A stretch of DNA of 64,000 nt, taken from Sva-07 sp963717385 (GTDB taxonomy: Bacteria; Actinomycetota; Acidimicrobiia; Acidimicrobiales; Ilumatobacteraceae). The first letter of the stretch is position 1. Each line of letters begins with the position of its first letter. The translations under genes and the position numbers were made by a program. The notes beneath the pieces are model-generated. The model had not been told where the DNA came from. It was given only the letters and a program-made list of their open reading frames with translations, and ran no database searches. Below, one piece after another: positions 36,069 through 44,982 of the stretch. The stretch is from assembly GCA_963717385.1 (NCBI GenBank), contig CAVQWE010000017.1, forward strand, positions 103,785 to 167,784. Reading direction: 5' to 3'.

Positions 36069-37016
36069 TCACCAACCGTTGCGGACGAGAACGTCGACGG
36101 TCATCGCACCGAACAGCACGGTGACGTAGGTGATCGAGAAGCCGAACAACCGCATGCTCACTGCAGTGGTGGGGTTGCGCTTGAGGGCGAGGGTGCCCGC
36201 GAGGAACATGGCGCCGAGCACCGCAGCGCTGATGCCATAGATCCAGCCGAGTCCGGCAACGGGGATGAGCACCAGGGTGCTGATGACGAGCGCCACCGTG
36301 TACCAGATCATCTGGCGAACGGCGACCTCGATCGGCACCACCGAGGGCAGCATCGGCACGTCGGCGGCTCGATAGTCGTCGGCGTACTTGACCGCGAGCG
36401 CCCAGAAGTGCGGGGGCGTCCACAAGAACATGGCGATGAAGAGCACGATCGGCGCCCACGACAACGAGTTCTGCACAGCGGCCCAGCCGACGAGGACCGG
36501 GACGGCTCCGGCGGCTCCACCGATGACGATGTTCTGGCGGCTCGTGCGCTTCAACCACAGGGTGTAGACGCCCACGTAGAACGCTGCTGCACCGAATGCG
36601 AGCACCGCCGAGAGCAGGTTGGCGCCGGCCCAGAGCACGGCGAACGCCAGCACCTGCAAGGAAATGGCGAAGATCAGGGCGTTGCGGGGTTCGATCACCC
36701 CGGTGACGAGCGGACGGCTCTGGGTGCGTTCCATCAGCGCGTCGATGTCGCGGTCGACGTACATGTTGACGGCGTTGGCGCTGCCGGCCGCGAGCGTGCC
36801 GCCGAGCAGGGTGATGCCGATGAGCGACCACGACGGCCAGCCCCCTTCGGCGAGCACCATCGTGGGCACCGTGGTGATCAACAGCAGCTCGATGATGCGT
36901 GGTTTGGTGAGCGCGATGTAGGCGCCGACCACCGTGGTGGGGGTCCGGCGGCTCCCGTGGGCGACACCGCCGGGCGCGAGCCGTGACGGTACGAGGGGGC
37001 GACTGCCGACGGACAT
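36069..37016 (-). CDS. ctaB: Protoheme IX farnesyltransferase (heme o synthase)
   Basis: 315 residues, UbiA prenyltransferase superfamily with about eight helices. The first Asp-rich motif is NMYVDRDIDALMERTQSRPLVTG and the second is AVKYADDYRAADVPMLPSV. It farnesylates heme b to heme o, the precursor of the heme a needed by the oxidase encoded just downstream. Confidence 0.94.
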   Translation of the reverse strand: MSVGSRPLVPSRLAPGGVAHGSRRTPTTVVGAYIALTKPRIIELLLITTVPTMVLAEGGWPSWSLIGITLLGGTLAAGSANAVNMYVDRDIDALMERTQSRPLVTGVIEPRNALIFAISLQVLAFAVLWAGANLLSAVLAFGAAAFYVGVYTLWLKRTSRQNIVIGGAAGAVPVLVGWAAVQNSLSWAPIVLFIAMFLWTPPHFWALAVKYADDYRAADVPMLPSVVPIEVAVRQMIWYTVALVISTLVLIPVAGLGWIYGISAAVLGAMFLAGTLALKRNPTTAVSMRLFGFSITYVTVLFGAMTVDVLVRNGW

Positions 37017-37086
37017 GACCGCTGCATCGTACCGGCCACGCTCGTCAGAGGACCAACGCCAGCTCGCAGTTCACGCCCGGGTCTCT

Positions 37087-37105
37087 GGGAACCACGGTGG
37101 TTCCC
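37087..37105. repeat. 19-bp palindrome and diverged direct repeat before clpS
   Basis: GGGAACCAC-G-GTGGTTCCC is a perfect inverted repeat. The segment GGTCTC..GGAACCACGG at 37079-37098 recurs with changes at 37114-37132. Either could be an operator in the ctaB/clpS divergent spacer (37017-37153), which has no other feature. Confidence 0.4.
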
Positions 37106-37153
37106 AACGCCCAGGTCTCGCGGAACCACGGCGGACAGAGGCACACTGGTGCG

Positions 37154-37459
37154 ATGCCGACCACGCTGGAGCCCACGGAGGTGATCGATCCCGAGCTCGA
37201 CGACGATGCGGCGATCGACCGTCCGTGGGTGGTGTTGGTCTGGAACGACCCGGTGAATCTGATGAGCTACGTCACCTATGTCTTCCAGAAGCTGTTCGGT
37301 TTCTCGCTCGAGAAGGCCACCGAGCTGATGCTCGACGTGCACGAGAAGGGCCGCGCCGTCGTGGCGTCGTGCGGCCGCGAAGAAGCCGAGATGCACGTGT
37401 TCCGCCTGCACGAGCACAGCCTGTGGGCCACGATGGAGCACGATGGCCCTTCGTCGTAG
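37154..37459 (+). CDS. clpS: ATP-dependent Clp protease adaptor ClpS
   Basis: 101 residues. N-degron recognition adaptor that docks on the ClpA/ClpC N-domain. The binding-pocket residues are in place: VVLVWNDPVNLMSYVTYVFQ (pocket Asn-Asp), a helix with EKATELMLDVHEKGRAVV, and EEAEMHVFRLHEHSLWATME. The 3' end overlaps the DUF2017 start by 17 bp. Confidence 0.94.
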   Translation: MPTTLEPTEVIDPELDDDAAIDRPWVVLVWNDPVNLMSYVTYVFQKLFGFSLEKATELMLDVHEKGRAVVASCGREEAEMHVFRLHEHSLWATMEHDGPSS

Positions 37460-37931
37460 GTTCGTTGCTCCGGTCGAAGCGGTCACGGGAGGCTGGCGGA
37501 TCAACCTCGACACCGAGGAACGCAACCTGCTGACGCGCCTGATGAACGAGCTGCAGGCGCTCATCACCGGCCCCGACGACAACGAACTGCTCCGACGCCT
37601 CTTCCCCGTTGCCTACCCCGACGACGATGAGAAGGAAGAGGAGTACCAGCGCCTCATGCGAGAAGAGCTCGTCGCCAGCCGTCTGGCGGCGATCGAGTCG
37701 GTGACGCGCACGATCGATCCGGCGAACGCCCGTGTGCTCCTCGATGAGGGCGAGACGATTGCGTTCATGCAGTCGATCAATGCCATCCGCCTCGTCCTCG
37801 GCTCGATGTTGGGCATCACCGACGACGAATCGGCCGACGCCGCCGACGAGACCGACAGCCCCGAACATCACCTCTACGACTTCCTGAGCTGGCTGTTGGA
37901 GTGGACCGTGCGCTCGCTCTCGCCGAACTGA
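37443..37931 (+). CDS. DUF2017 family protein
   Basis: 162 residues, cytosolic, mostly helical and acidic. DUF2017 proteins are encoded beside clpS in many actinobacteria, as here, but their role is not established. Seen: LDTEERNLLTRLMNELQALI, RRLFPVAYPDDDEKEEEYQR, and the C-terminal YDFLSWLLEWTVRSL. The overlap with clpS implies coupled translation and a shared function in proteolysis. Confidence 0.85.
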   Translation: MALRRRFVAPVEAVTGGWRINLDTEERNLLTRLMNELQALITGPDDNELLRRLFPVAYPDDDEKEEEYQRLMREELVASRLAAIESVTRTIDPANARVLLDEGETIAFMQSINAIRLVLGSMLGITDDESADAADETDSPEHHLYDFLSWLLEWTVRSLSPN

Positions 37932-38050
37932 TCGACTCGAATTCCGCATTTCGGCCGCCGGCACCCACTGCTGGTTCGTGAGGCCAACGCCCGACAGAAT
38001 TTCGCCCGTGGCACCGCGGCTATGGTCGCGCCACGGCATCGGGGGATGCC

Positions 38051-38722
38051 GTGGGTGACGAGGAGGCGGAGTTGGGGGTTTCACTCATTCCTGGTCGGGA
38101 CGTTTTCCGGCCACATCTGCACCGCTGGTCGGGCGGGGTCACGCACGCGTCCGCCGGGCGACGCTCGGCCACCGTCGGTGTTGCACTGTTCGCCGTCGCT
38201 GCGCTCGTTCTTGCAGCCCTGGCGGGAACTGCTCCGATCGCCGCACTGATCGCTGTGGCCCTGATGGTTCCAGCAGCCGTGATCGACATCGAACAACGGC
38301 GCCTTCCCGACGGCTGGTCGATCGCATCGTTGATCGCATTGGTCGTTGCGCTCTCGGTGGGCGCCGCGTTCGGCGAGCCGATCGCCGCTGGCACCACGAT
38401 GAGCTCCACGATCGGCGGCTTGGTCGGCGGCGCACTGGCGATGGCGCTGCCGGTGCTCGCGCTGCATCTGGTGTCGCCAGACGCAATGGGCTTCGGCGAC
38501 GTCAAGGCGTCGGTGGCGCTCGGGGCTGCGGTCGGCACGATCGATTGGCGCCTCGGCGCGGTGGCGTTGTGCCTCGCAGCGCTGACCGGCGGGGTCGTCG
38601 GCGTACTCGGCCGACGACGAACGATCCCGTTCGGCCCGTTCCTGGTGTTCGGTGCGTGGGCGGCGGTACTCGCCAACCAACCCCTGATCGACACGCTCTT
38701 CTCCGGAGCGTCGATGCAATGA
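38051..38722 (+). CDS. Type IV prepilin peptidase (Tad-locus, A24 family)
   Basis: 223 residues, about six helices. The two catalytic Asp are in VIDIEQRRLPDG and MGFGDVKASVALG. It lacks the N-terminal cysteine-bearing methylase domain found in the second peptidase at 53586, as in TadV/CpaA enzymes that process Flp pilins. GTG start with GGGGGA upstream. First gene of the Tad operon; its stop overlaps the next ATG (ATGA). Confidence 0.88.
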   Translation: MGDEEAELGVSLIPGRDVFRPHLHRWSGGVTHASAGRRSATVGVALFAVAALVLAALAGTAPIAALIAVALMVPAAVIDIEQRRLPDGWSIASLIALVVALSVGAAFGEPIAAGTTMSSTIGGLVGGALAMALPVLALHLVSPDAMGFGDVKASVALGAAVGTIDWRLGAVALCLAALTGGVVGVLGRRRTIPFGPFLVFGAWAAVLANQPLIDTLFSGASMQ

Positions 38723-39393
38723 CCAGCACACCGACCTCTCCGGGTCCCGCCACCGATCGTGATCGCCACTCGACGTCGGCCGGGCAGGGATTCAACCCGG
38801 CGTCACGGCGGCGGAGCCGAATCGCCGCTGGCGTGGCGCTCGCCGCGGTCGCGATCGGCGGCAACGTGTTGGTGTACTCGAACCTCGACGCGTCAGAACC
38901 GGTGCTGCAAACCGTCCGCGACGTGCCCGCCGGCGAGGAGATCACCGGCGACATGTTCCGCACCGTCGACGTCGACGCCGACTCGACGGTCAATCTGATC
39001 GCCGGCGACCGACTCGACTCGCTGGTCGGCACCTACGCCAAGGTTCGGCTCGTTGCCGGCTCGCTCGTCACCGCCGAGTCGCTGCAACCGAATCCACTGG
39101 TGAGCGCCGGGAACTCGGTGGTGGCGATCCAGGTGGCCGATGGTGCACTCCCCGCGGGGCTGCGCGAGCGGTCGCCCGTGCTGCTGGTGGTCCCCGCCGA
39201 GCGGGCGGCCGAGAACGGTGCGGTCACATCGATTTCCGGACGGGTGGTGGGCTTGCCGACCGCAACCACCTCGGCGCTCGGACTGCAGTCGTTGTCGGTC
39301 GAAGTCGCGGCCAACGACGCCGCAACCATCGCCGCTGCCGACGACGTCCGGGTGGTGCTCGTCGAGCCGACCGCCGGATCCAGCAACTGCTGA
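38719..39393 (+). CDS. SAF-domain pilus assembly protein (CpaB/RcpC-like)
   Basis: 224 residues. One N-terminal helix (IAAGVALAAVAIGGNVLVYS) precedes an extracytoplasmic SAF domain with VRDVPAGEEITGDMFRTVDV and LVGTYAKVRLVAGSLVTAESL. CpaB-like proteins join the secretin in Gram-negatives; in actinobacteria they may guide pili through the wall. Coupled to the peptidase gene upstream. Confidence 0.8.
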   Translation: MTSTPTSPGPATDRDRHSTSAGQGFNPASRRRSRIAAGVALAAVAIGGNVLVYSNLDASEPVLQTVRDVPAGEEITGDMFRTVDVDADSTVNLIAGDRLDSLVGTYAKVRLVAGSLVTAESLQPNPLVSAGNSVVAIQVADGALPAGLRERSPVLLVVPAERAAENGAVTSISGRVVGLPTATTSALGLQSLSVEVAANDAATIAAADDVRVVLVEPTAGSSNC

Positions 39394-39402
39394 CGGTGAG
39401 CC

Positions 39403-40209
39403 GTGACCGTCATCGCGGTGGTCGGCGATGCCACCACCACGATCGCGGTCGCGCTCGCTGTCGGCTGGCCGACGAACCGCGAGGTGATCGTGCTCGAAGC
39501 CGATCCGAGCGGCGGTTCGCTCGCGGGGTGGCTCGGCACATCAGCGCAGCCGTCACTGGCCACGATCGTGGCCAACGTCGGGCCTGACGCTGGCCGTGAC
39601 CATCGTTCGACGATGGCAACGGTCGCTTCGATGACCCAGCAGAGCTCCGCCGGGGTCCGATTCGTGGCCAACGCCGTGCGCTCGCGCCCTGCCCATCGCG
39701 CTGTCGACGAAGCAGCCACCGCCGTCCTGCCGGCGATCGCCACCGCCGACGTGACGGCGATCGCTGACGTCGGAGATCATCGCGCCGACCTCGGTGCATC
39801 ACCGGCGGTGCGCGTTGCTGACGTGATCGTGCTCGTCCATCGACAAGCCACCGCATCGGCGGCGGCAGCCACGGTGCGCATCGAGCGGCTCGTCGAAACG
39901 GTCGAAGAGCTGGCCCACCTCGACGCCGACATCGTGCTCGCCGTCATCGGCAGCACGCCGTTCGACCCGACCGAGATCGGCGCGTTCGTCGACGACTCGG
40001 TCCCCGGGGCGATCCAACTGACCGCAACGCTGGCGAACGACCCGCTCGCCGCCGCAACGATCGCCGGGCGCACGGGCGTGTCGGCCAAGCGTCTCCGGCG
40101 GCTTCCGCTGATGCGCGACGCATCTCACCTTGCTCGCTCGCTGTTCGTGCTCGTCGACGAGCGCCGTCCATCAGGTGCTCGACTCGGACCCGGCGGGCAG
40201 ACGCCATGA
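39403..40209 (+). CDS. CpaE/TadZ-like MinD-superfamily protein with degenerate P-loop
   Basis: 268 residues. The fold pattern fits SIMIBI ATPases (VIAVVGDATTTIAVALAVGW, VIVLEADPSGGSLAGWLG, VTAIADVGDH). The P-loop lysines of a true MinD/CpaE are missing, so nucleotide hydrolysis is doubtful. Position between the SAF protein and the TadA ATPase suggests the TadZ role of placing the pilus machine. ATGA overlap with the next gene. Confidence 0.72.
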   Translation: MTVIAVVGDATTTIAVALAVGWPTNREVIVLEADPSGGSLAGWLGTSAQPSLATIVANVGPDAGRDHRSTMATVASMTQQSSAGVRFVANAVRSRPAHRAVDEAATAVLPAIATADVTAIADVGDHRADLGASPAVRVADVIVLVHRQATASAAAATVRIERLVETVEELAHLDADIVLAVIGSTPFDPTEIGAFVDDSVPGAIQLTATLANDPLAAATIAGRTGVSAKRLRRLPLMRDASHLARSLFVLVDERRPSGARLGPGGQTP

Positions 40210-41625
40210 CGGTCCATTCGACTCCGACCCAGCCCCCATGCGGACCGCGACCGCGACCTCGACTCGGTGATCGCAGTGGTGACCGACCGTGTCGCCGACC
40301 GTCTGATCGAAGCGATCGAACACGACGACACCGCGCGAGGCGCTGCGTCCACCGCGGGCGTCGCACTGGCCGGCGACGAGCGACGACAGCAGTTGTTGGT
40401 CGGCGCCTGGATCAGCGAGGAGGTCACGTCGGTCAACGAGGCGAGGCTGCAACGCGGTTCCCGACCGCTCCCGCAGCCCGACGAACAGCACGTACGCGCT
40501 CGAGTGGTGGCAGAACTCACTGGGGCGGGCCCCCTCGAGCCGTACCTGAGCGACCCGATGGTCGAAGAAGTCGACGTCAACGGCCCCGACTCGACCTGGG
40601 TCACCTACACCGACGGCCGCAAGGTCGACGTCGGAGCACTCTGGACGTCGGCGGCCGAATTGACGTCGTTCCAGAAGCGGATGGCGTTACGGATGACGGG
40701 CACGGGCGAAGGCCGCCTCGACACCTCATCGCCGATGCTCACACTGCAGTCACGAGACGGTGCCCGCATCGTGATGGTGCTCGGCGGCAGCGGCGAGCAC
40801 GGCGTGTCGACCCATCCACGCATGGCGATCCGCCGCTTCGTGGTCCGCCAGGTGGGGCTGGCCGGCCTGGCGGAGTTGGGCTTGTTCCCTCACCCGTTGG
40901 TCGAACGGTTGCGAGCGCTGGTGCGGTGCGGATTCACCCTGTTGGTGTCCGGGCCGCCGGGCGCCGGCAAGACCACGCTGCTCACCGAGTTGCTCGGCGA
41001 GGTCTCACCGCTCGAACGCATCATCACCGTCGAGAAGAACCTGCTCGAACTGCGTCTCGAGGACGACCCGCGCCATCCGGACGCGCCGGCACTGTTCACC
41101 CGGCACGCAAACGCCGAGGGCGAAGGTGAGATCACCACCCGTCAGTTGGTCGAGCTCACCCGACGCTTGAACCCCGACCGGGTGGTGGTCGGCGAACTCG
41201 TCGAAGACGAAGCGCTCGACATGCTCGACGTCGCCTCGATGTGCAAACGCGGGTCGCTCGCCACCATTCACGCGCACACCGCTGACATCGTCTTGCAGCG
41301 CCTCGCCTACTACGTGTCGAAGTCGAACACGAGCCTGCCCGAGTTCGCCGTCTGGTCGCTCATCGCCCAAACCGTCGATTTCGTGGTCCACATCGACCTG
41401 GTCCGCAACGCCGTCGAAGACCAGGGCGCCGTGCGCCGCGTGACATCGATCATCGAGGTCGGCGGGCTCGGCGAGGCCGGCGGCGTGTCGAGCACCGAGG
41501 TCTGGGCGCTCGACGATCGCAACGAACTGGTGCAGGTGGCGCCACTGTCGCAACGCCACCTGCAGCGCCTCCACCTCGCCGGCTACCCCGCCGATCTGTT
41601 CTCCGTCGAAGGCCACCCGCGATGA
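40206..41625 (+). CDS. Tad pilus secretion ATPase TadA/CpaF, frame break near the N-terminus
   Basis: About 472 residues. ATG 40206 overlaps the upstream stop (ATGA). One extra C in the C5 run at 40233-40237 breaks the frame after MTVHSTPTQP; removing it gives HADRDRDLDSVIAVVTDRVA. Without repair the frame could start at GTG 40267. Walker A is GPPGAGKTTLL, the Asp box is ITVEKNLLELRLEDDP, Walker B is DRVVVGELVEDEALDML, and the His box is ATIHAHTAD. Hexameric motor of Flp-pilus assembly in the cytosol. Confidence 0.88.
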
Positions 41626-42478
41626 GGCTCGACGTGGCAGTCCTCATCGCGTCCACGCTCGCTGGCGTCGCGGCCGTGCTGGTGCTCCTGTCTGACGACA
41701 ACCCTGCTCCGATCCGACGCTCTGACGCCGACCCTGGCCGGTGGGCGCGTCTGGCCGGCGCGCTCGCGGCCGCGCTGATCGTGCTCGCCGCGTCGGGCTG
41801 GGCCGTTGCCGCACGGTCGTCGCGGTCGGATGCTGGTACGCGATCCGAGCATGGCAGCGGCGAGACGTCAGCGGAGTCAGCGACGTGCAACGGATCGATG
41901 CGTTGGCGTCGTGGATCGAGAACCTTCGCGACGTGTTGATCGCCGGCGACCAACCGGTGGGGGCAATCAACGCCACCGTGACCACCTGTCCCGCTGCCAT
42001 CAAGCCACAGGTGCGCCGATTGGCCGCAGGCCTCGGGCGTCAGGACCCGGCGATCGTGTTCCGGCGGTTCGCGGACGACATCGACGACCCACTCGGCGAT
42101 CTCGTGGCCGCCGGGCTGTTGATCGCGGTGCAACGCGGAGCGCGCACGGCGGCGGTGTTGGGCTCGCTCGCCGAGCAGGCGCGCCGGCAGGCCGACCGAC
42201 GACGTCTGGTCGAGGCCGAGCGTGCCCCGATCCAACGCGAGGTCACCCTGCTCACCGTGATCATGGGGTCACTCGTCGTCGGGCTGTTGGTCTTCGGTCG
42301 ATCCGAGTACCTCGAGCCGTACGACACCGCCGGCGGGCAGCTCTTCCTCGGTGCGGTGCTCGCGATCTACGCGGTGTTGTTGCTGCGGGTGCAGCGCCTC
42401 GCCCGGTTCCCGAAGCCGAGTCGATTCCTCACCACGAACAGCGTTCGCACCGAAACCCCCACGGGCGGAGTGCGATGA
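41622..42478 (+). CDS. Tad inner-membrane platform protein TadB-like, one frame break
   Basis: About 285 residues, type II secretion F domain. Two N-terminal helices (LIASTLAGVAAVLVLLS, LAGALAAALIVLAASGWAV) come before a missing base near 41810. The frame resumes as TVVAVGCWYAIRAWQRR, and the F domain includes SWIENLRDVLIAGDQPVGAI and two C-terminal helices. Couples the TadA motor to pilin extraction. Overlaps both neighbours by 4 nt. Confidence 0.78.
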
Positions 42479-43360
42479 GAACTGCTGGTGTGCTGGTGCT
42501 GTGCAGCGTGATCTTCTGCGCCGGCGCGGGGTTGGTCGTGTCAGGCTGGCGCCAGCCCCGCCCGAAGCTCGAGCGCGCCATGGCCCACCTGCGTCGACCC
42601 GCGACGAACGATGCCGCACCCGACGGATCGTCGGACGCCGCTGGCTCGATCGGATCGTTCCTCGAGCGATCGTGGTTCCAGTGCATGGACGCGGGCATGG
42701 GCACGACCGTTGCGGCTCGTCGGGCGCAGCGTCGACACCCACGTCGGCTACCTCGTGATCGCAGCGTTGGCTGGTCTGGTCGCTCCGGCGATCCTGCTCG
42801 GAACGTTGCAGGCACTCGGCATCGTGTCGATCGGGATCTGGATTCCCGCCGCGCTCTCGCTGATCGGCGCCGTCGTCGCCCCACTGCTCGTGCACTCCAC
42901 CACGATGGCCGCCAGCGCCGAAGTGGCTGTCGATCTGCGCCACCAACTCGGCGCCTACCTCGACATGGTCACGATGCTCCTCGCCGGAAACACCGGCTAC
43001 GAAGGCGCCCTCGATCAGGCTGCGCGAGCAGGCGACGGACTGCTGTTCCGCGAGCTGCGACGACGGATGCGCGAAGCAGCAGCCACCGGCCAGAGCCTGG
43101 TGCGAGCGCTCGAACGAGTCGCCGACGACTACGGCATCGTCGAACTCGAGCAGGTGGCTGCCACCGCAACGCTGTCGGCCGCCGAGGGGGCGCCGGTGGC
43201 TCGAAGCCTTGCTGCGAAGTGCTCCACGCTTCGTTCCACGCTCGCCGCCGAACAGGAAGCCGACGCCCGGGTGCGAAACGACAAGGTCACCCCGCCGCTC
43301 GTCGCCATGGCACTGCTGTTCATGGCGCTGATCATCTATCCAGCCCTGAATCTCAACTGA
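42475..43360 (+). CDS. Tad inner-membrane platform protein TadC-like, one frame break
   Basis: About 295 residues. An N-terminal helix (VLVLCSVIFCAGAGLVV) is followed by one extra G near 42716, after MGTTVA; the frame resumes LVGRSVDTHVGYLV. The F domain (LRHQLGAYLDMVTMLLAGNT, SLVRALERVADDYGIVELEQ) and a C-terminal helix ending ALIIYPALNLN follow. Partner of TadB; overlaps it by 4 nt. Confidence 0.78.
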
Positions 43361-43387
43361 TCCACCGAACCATCGAGAGGAACCAAC

Positions 43388-43609
43388 ATGCACGATCCGA
43401 TGCTGATGCTCACCGGCGTGATCGCCGTGCTCACTCGCGCCCTGGGGCCGCGGTCCACCGACGAGGCGACCGATCGGGGTGCGGTCTCGATCGAGCAAGT
43501 GCTGTGGTACGCGGCCGCTGCGGTCAGCGTGGCGGTGGTCGCTGCGATCATCTGGAGCCAGATCCGCGACACGGCGAGCACCCCGGTGCAATCACCGTCT
43601 GCACCCTGA
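43388..43609 (+). CDS. Flp-type pilin candidate
   Basis: 73 residues with one strong hydrophobic helix (LWYAAAAVSVAVVAAIIWSQ) after the processing-like site DRGAVSIEQ, which fits cleavage before a Val/Ser with Glu at +5. Short C-terminus (RDTASTPVQSPSAP). An AGAGGAAC ribosome site precedes the start. Position after TadC is where the major pilin is found in actinobacterial Tad loci. Confidence 0.75.
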   Translation: MHDPMLMLTGVIAVLTRALGPRSTDEATDRGAVSIEQVLWYAAAAVSVAVVAAIIWSQIRDTASTPVQSPSAP

Positions 43610-43626
43610 CCGGGCGGGAGCACGTC

Positions 43627-44037
43627 ATGGTCGAATCGGCGCTCCCCTGCCCGACGACAGTGGTGTCGCGCCTGCGAGGCGATCGAGGGGCAGCGACCTC
43701 GTTGGCGGTGGCGCTGCTGACGCCGATGTTCGTCTTCCTTGCGTTCGCTGCGTTCCAGGCGGCGCTGTGGAGCCATGCACGAACCGAAGCCCGAGTGATC
43801 GCTCGCGACACTGCAGCCCTCGTTGCTCGCTCCGGGGTCGCTGCCGGCGACGCTCAGGCGTCGGCAACGGCAATCCTCGAGGCCGACACCGACCTGCGCA
43901 ACGTGGTGGTCTCGGTGGGCTCCGCCGGCGGCATTGTCACCGTCACCGTGAGCGGTGACGCGCCGGGAATCCTCCGCGGCACCACCAACTCGCTGGCGGT
44001 CACCTCGGCGGTGCCGATCGAGGAGATCACACCGTGA
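43627..44037 (+). CDS. TadE-like minor pseudopilin
   Basis: 136 residues. The TadE signature is RGDRGAATSLAVALLTPMFV, one helix, then a periplasmic-side domain (ARDTAALVARSGVAAGDAQ and a beta region). GGGCGGGAG ribosome site upstream. Overlaps the next gene by 4 nt (GTGA). Confidence 0.76.
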   Translation: MVESALPCPTTVVSRLRGDRGAATSLAVALLTPMFVFLAFAAFQAALWSHARTEARVIARDTAALVARSGVAAGDAQASATAILEADTDLRNVVVSVGSAGGIVTVTVSGDAPGILRGTTNSLAVTSAVPIEEITP

Positions 44038-44462
44038 GCGTGCGCTGGCGCAGCGATGCCGGGTCGTCCGACGCGCTCGGGTTGGCGCTGTTGGCTCCTG
44101 CCGCCATCGGTCTGGCGCTGGTGATCGTGTTCCTGGGACGTGGCGTCGACAGCCGGGCGACCGTGCAGAGCGCTGCCGAATCCGCCGCTCAGGCAGCCGC
44201 TCAAGAGCGATCGGTCACAGCAGCTGTCGCCGCCGCCGACGACGTCGGCCGGGCGATGCTGGTCGATCCGACTTCTTGTGCGTCCCCGAACGTCTCGGTC
44301 GACGTGTCCGACTTCCGACCGGGAGGGCGAGTGGCGGTCACGGTGTCGTGCACGGTGTCGGCCGATGGCCTCGAGTTGATCAACCCGCCGTCGAGCGAGG
44401 CGACCACGGCGACGGCGTTCGCGATCATCGATCCGCTCCGTGCCACCGAGGAGACGCCGTGA
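44034..44462 (+). CDS. TadE/TadG-like pseudopilin
   Basis: 142 residues. Helix ALGLALLAPAAIGLALVIVFLG near the N-terminus, then an Ala/Gln-rich helix (QSAAESAAQAAAQERSVTAA) and a beta domain with two cysteines (PTSCASPN, VTVSCTVS). GTG start. Second of three consecutive pseudopilin-like genes, each overlapping the next by 4 nt. Confidence 0.7.
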   Translation: MSVRWRSDAGSSDALGLALLAPAAIGLALVIVFLGRGVDSRATVQSAAESAAQAAAQERSVTAAVAAADDVGRAMLVDPTSCASPNVSVDVSDFRPGGRVAVTVSCTVSADGLELINPPSSEATTATAFAIIDPLRATEETP

Positions 44463-44884
44463 CACGTTGCGATCTGGACAGGCGCGATCGACGCTGTCGC
44501 GACGACCGCGGTTCGGGATTGGTGGCGGGTATCGCTCTGATCTTCGCGTTCACGTTCCTGGGGTTGGTGTGGCTCGCACGCGACGTCGACCGCGGCGTGT
44601 CGAACCGTTCGGCGGCGCAGTCGATCGCGTTCCAGGCCGCCCGGTCAGGAGCGCAGTCGGCGGCGATCACCGACCTGCGTTCGGGGGCGACACTCGTCGA
44701 TCCGGCCGCCGCGAATCGAGCTGCGACGTCAACGGCGGGTGCGTTGTTCGCCAGCTACGGCGTCGATGGCCGGGTGACGTCGATCGAAGTGGTCGCCGAC
44801 AGTGTGTCGGTGTCGGTGACGATCACCGACGACGGACGCACGGTCACGGGCGCCGGCACGGTACGGGCCGAGCGGGCGCCATGA
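44459..44884 (+). CDS. TadG-like pseudopilin
   Basis: 141 residues. DDRGSGLVAGIALIFAFTFLG is a TadE/TadG-type processing and membrane segment. RSAAQSIAFQAARSGAQSAA and a beta domain (VTSIEVVADSVSVSVTITDD) follow. GTG start. Third pseudopilin-like gene; probably forms the tip or base of the Flp pilus with its neighbours. Confidence 0.7.
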   Translation: MTRCDLDRRDRRCRDDRGSGLVAGIALIFAFTFLGLVWLARDVDRGVSNRSAAQSIAFQAARSGAQSAAITDLRSGATLVDPAAANRAATSTAGALFASYGVDGRVTSIEVVADSVSVSVTITDDGRTVTGAGTVRAERAP

Positions 44885-44982
44885 CCGTGGTCGAGGCGTG
44901 TTCCCCTTCGTCGGTTCGGCCGCCCACTGTTGGTGTGGCGGGCGACAGTCAGATCGACGACAACGGACAGGAGGCGAGGTGA
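44881..44982 (+). CDS. Possible 33-residue linking ORF
   Basis: ATG overlaps the previous stop (ATGA), and its own stop overlaps the next GTG (GTGA), so it would be coupled on both sides. The peptide begins MTVVEACSPSSVRPPTVGVA and ends GQEAR. No hydrophobic segment or known motif. It may serve only to pass ribosomes to the large gene downstream. Confidence 0.3.
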   Translation: MTVVEACSPSSVRPPTVGVAGDSQIDDNGQEAR

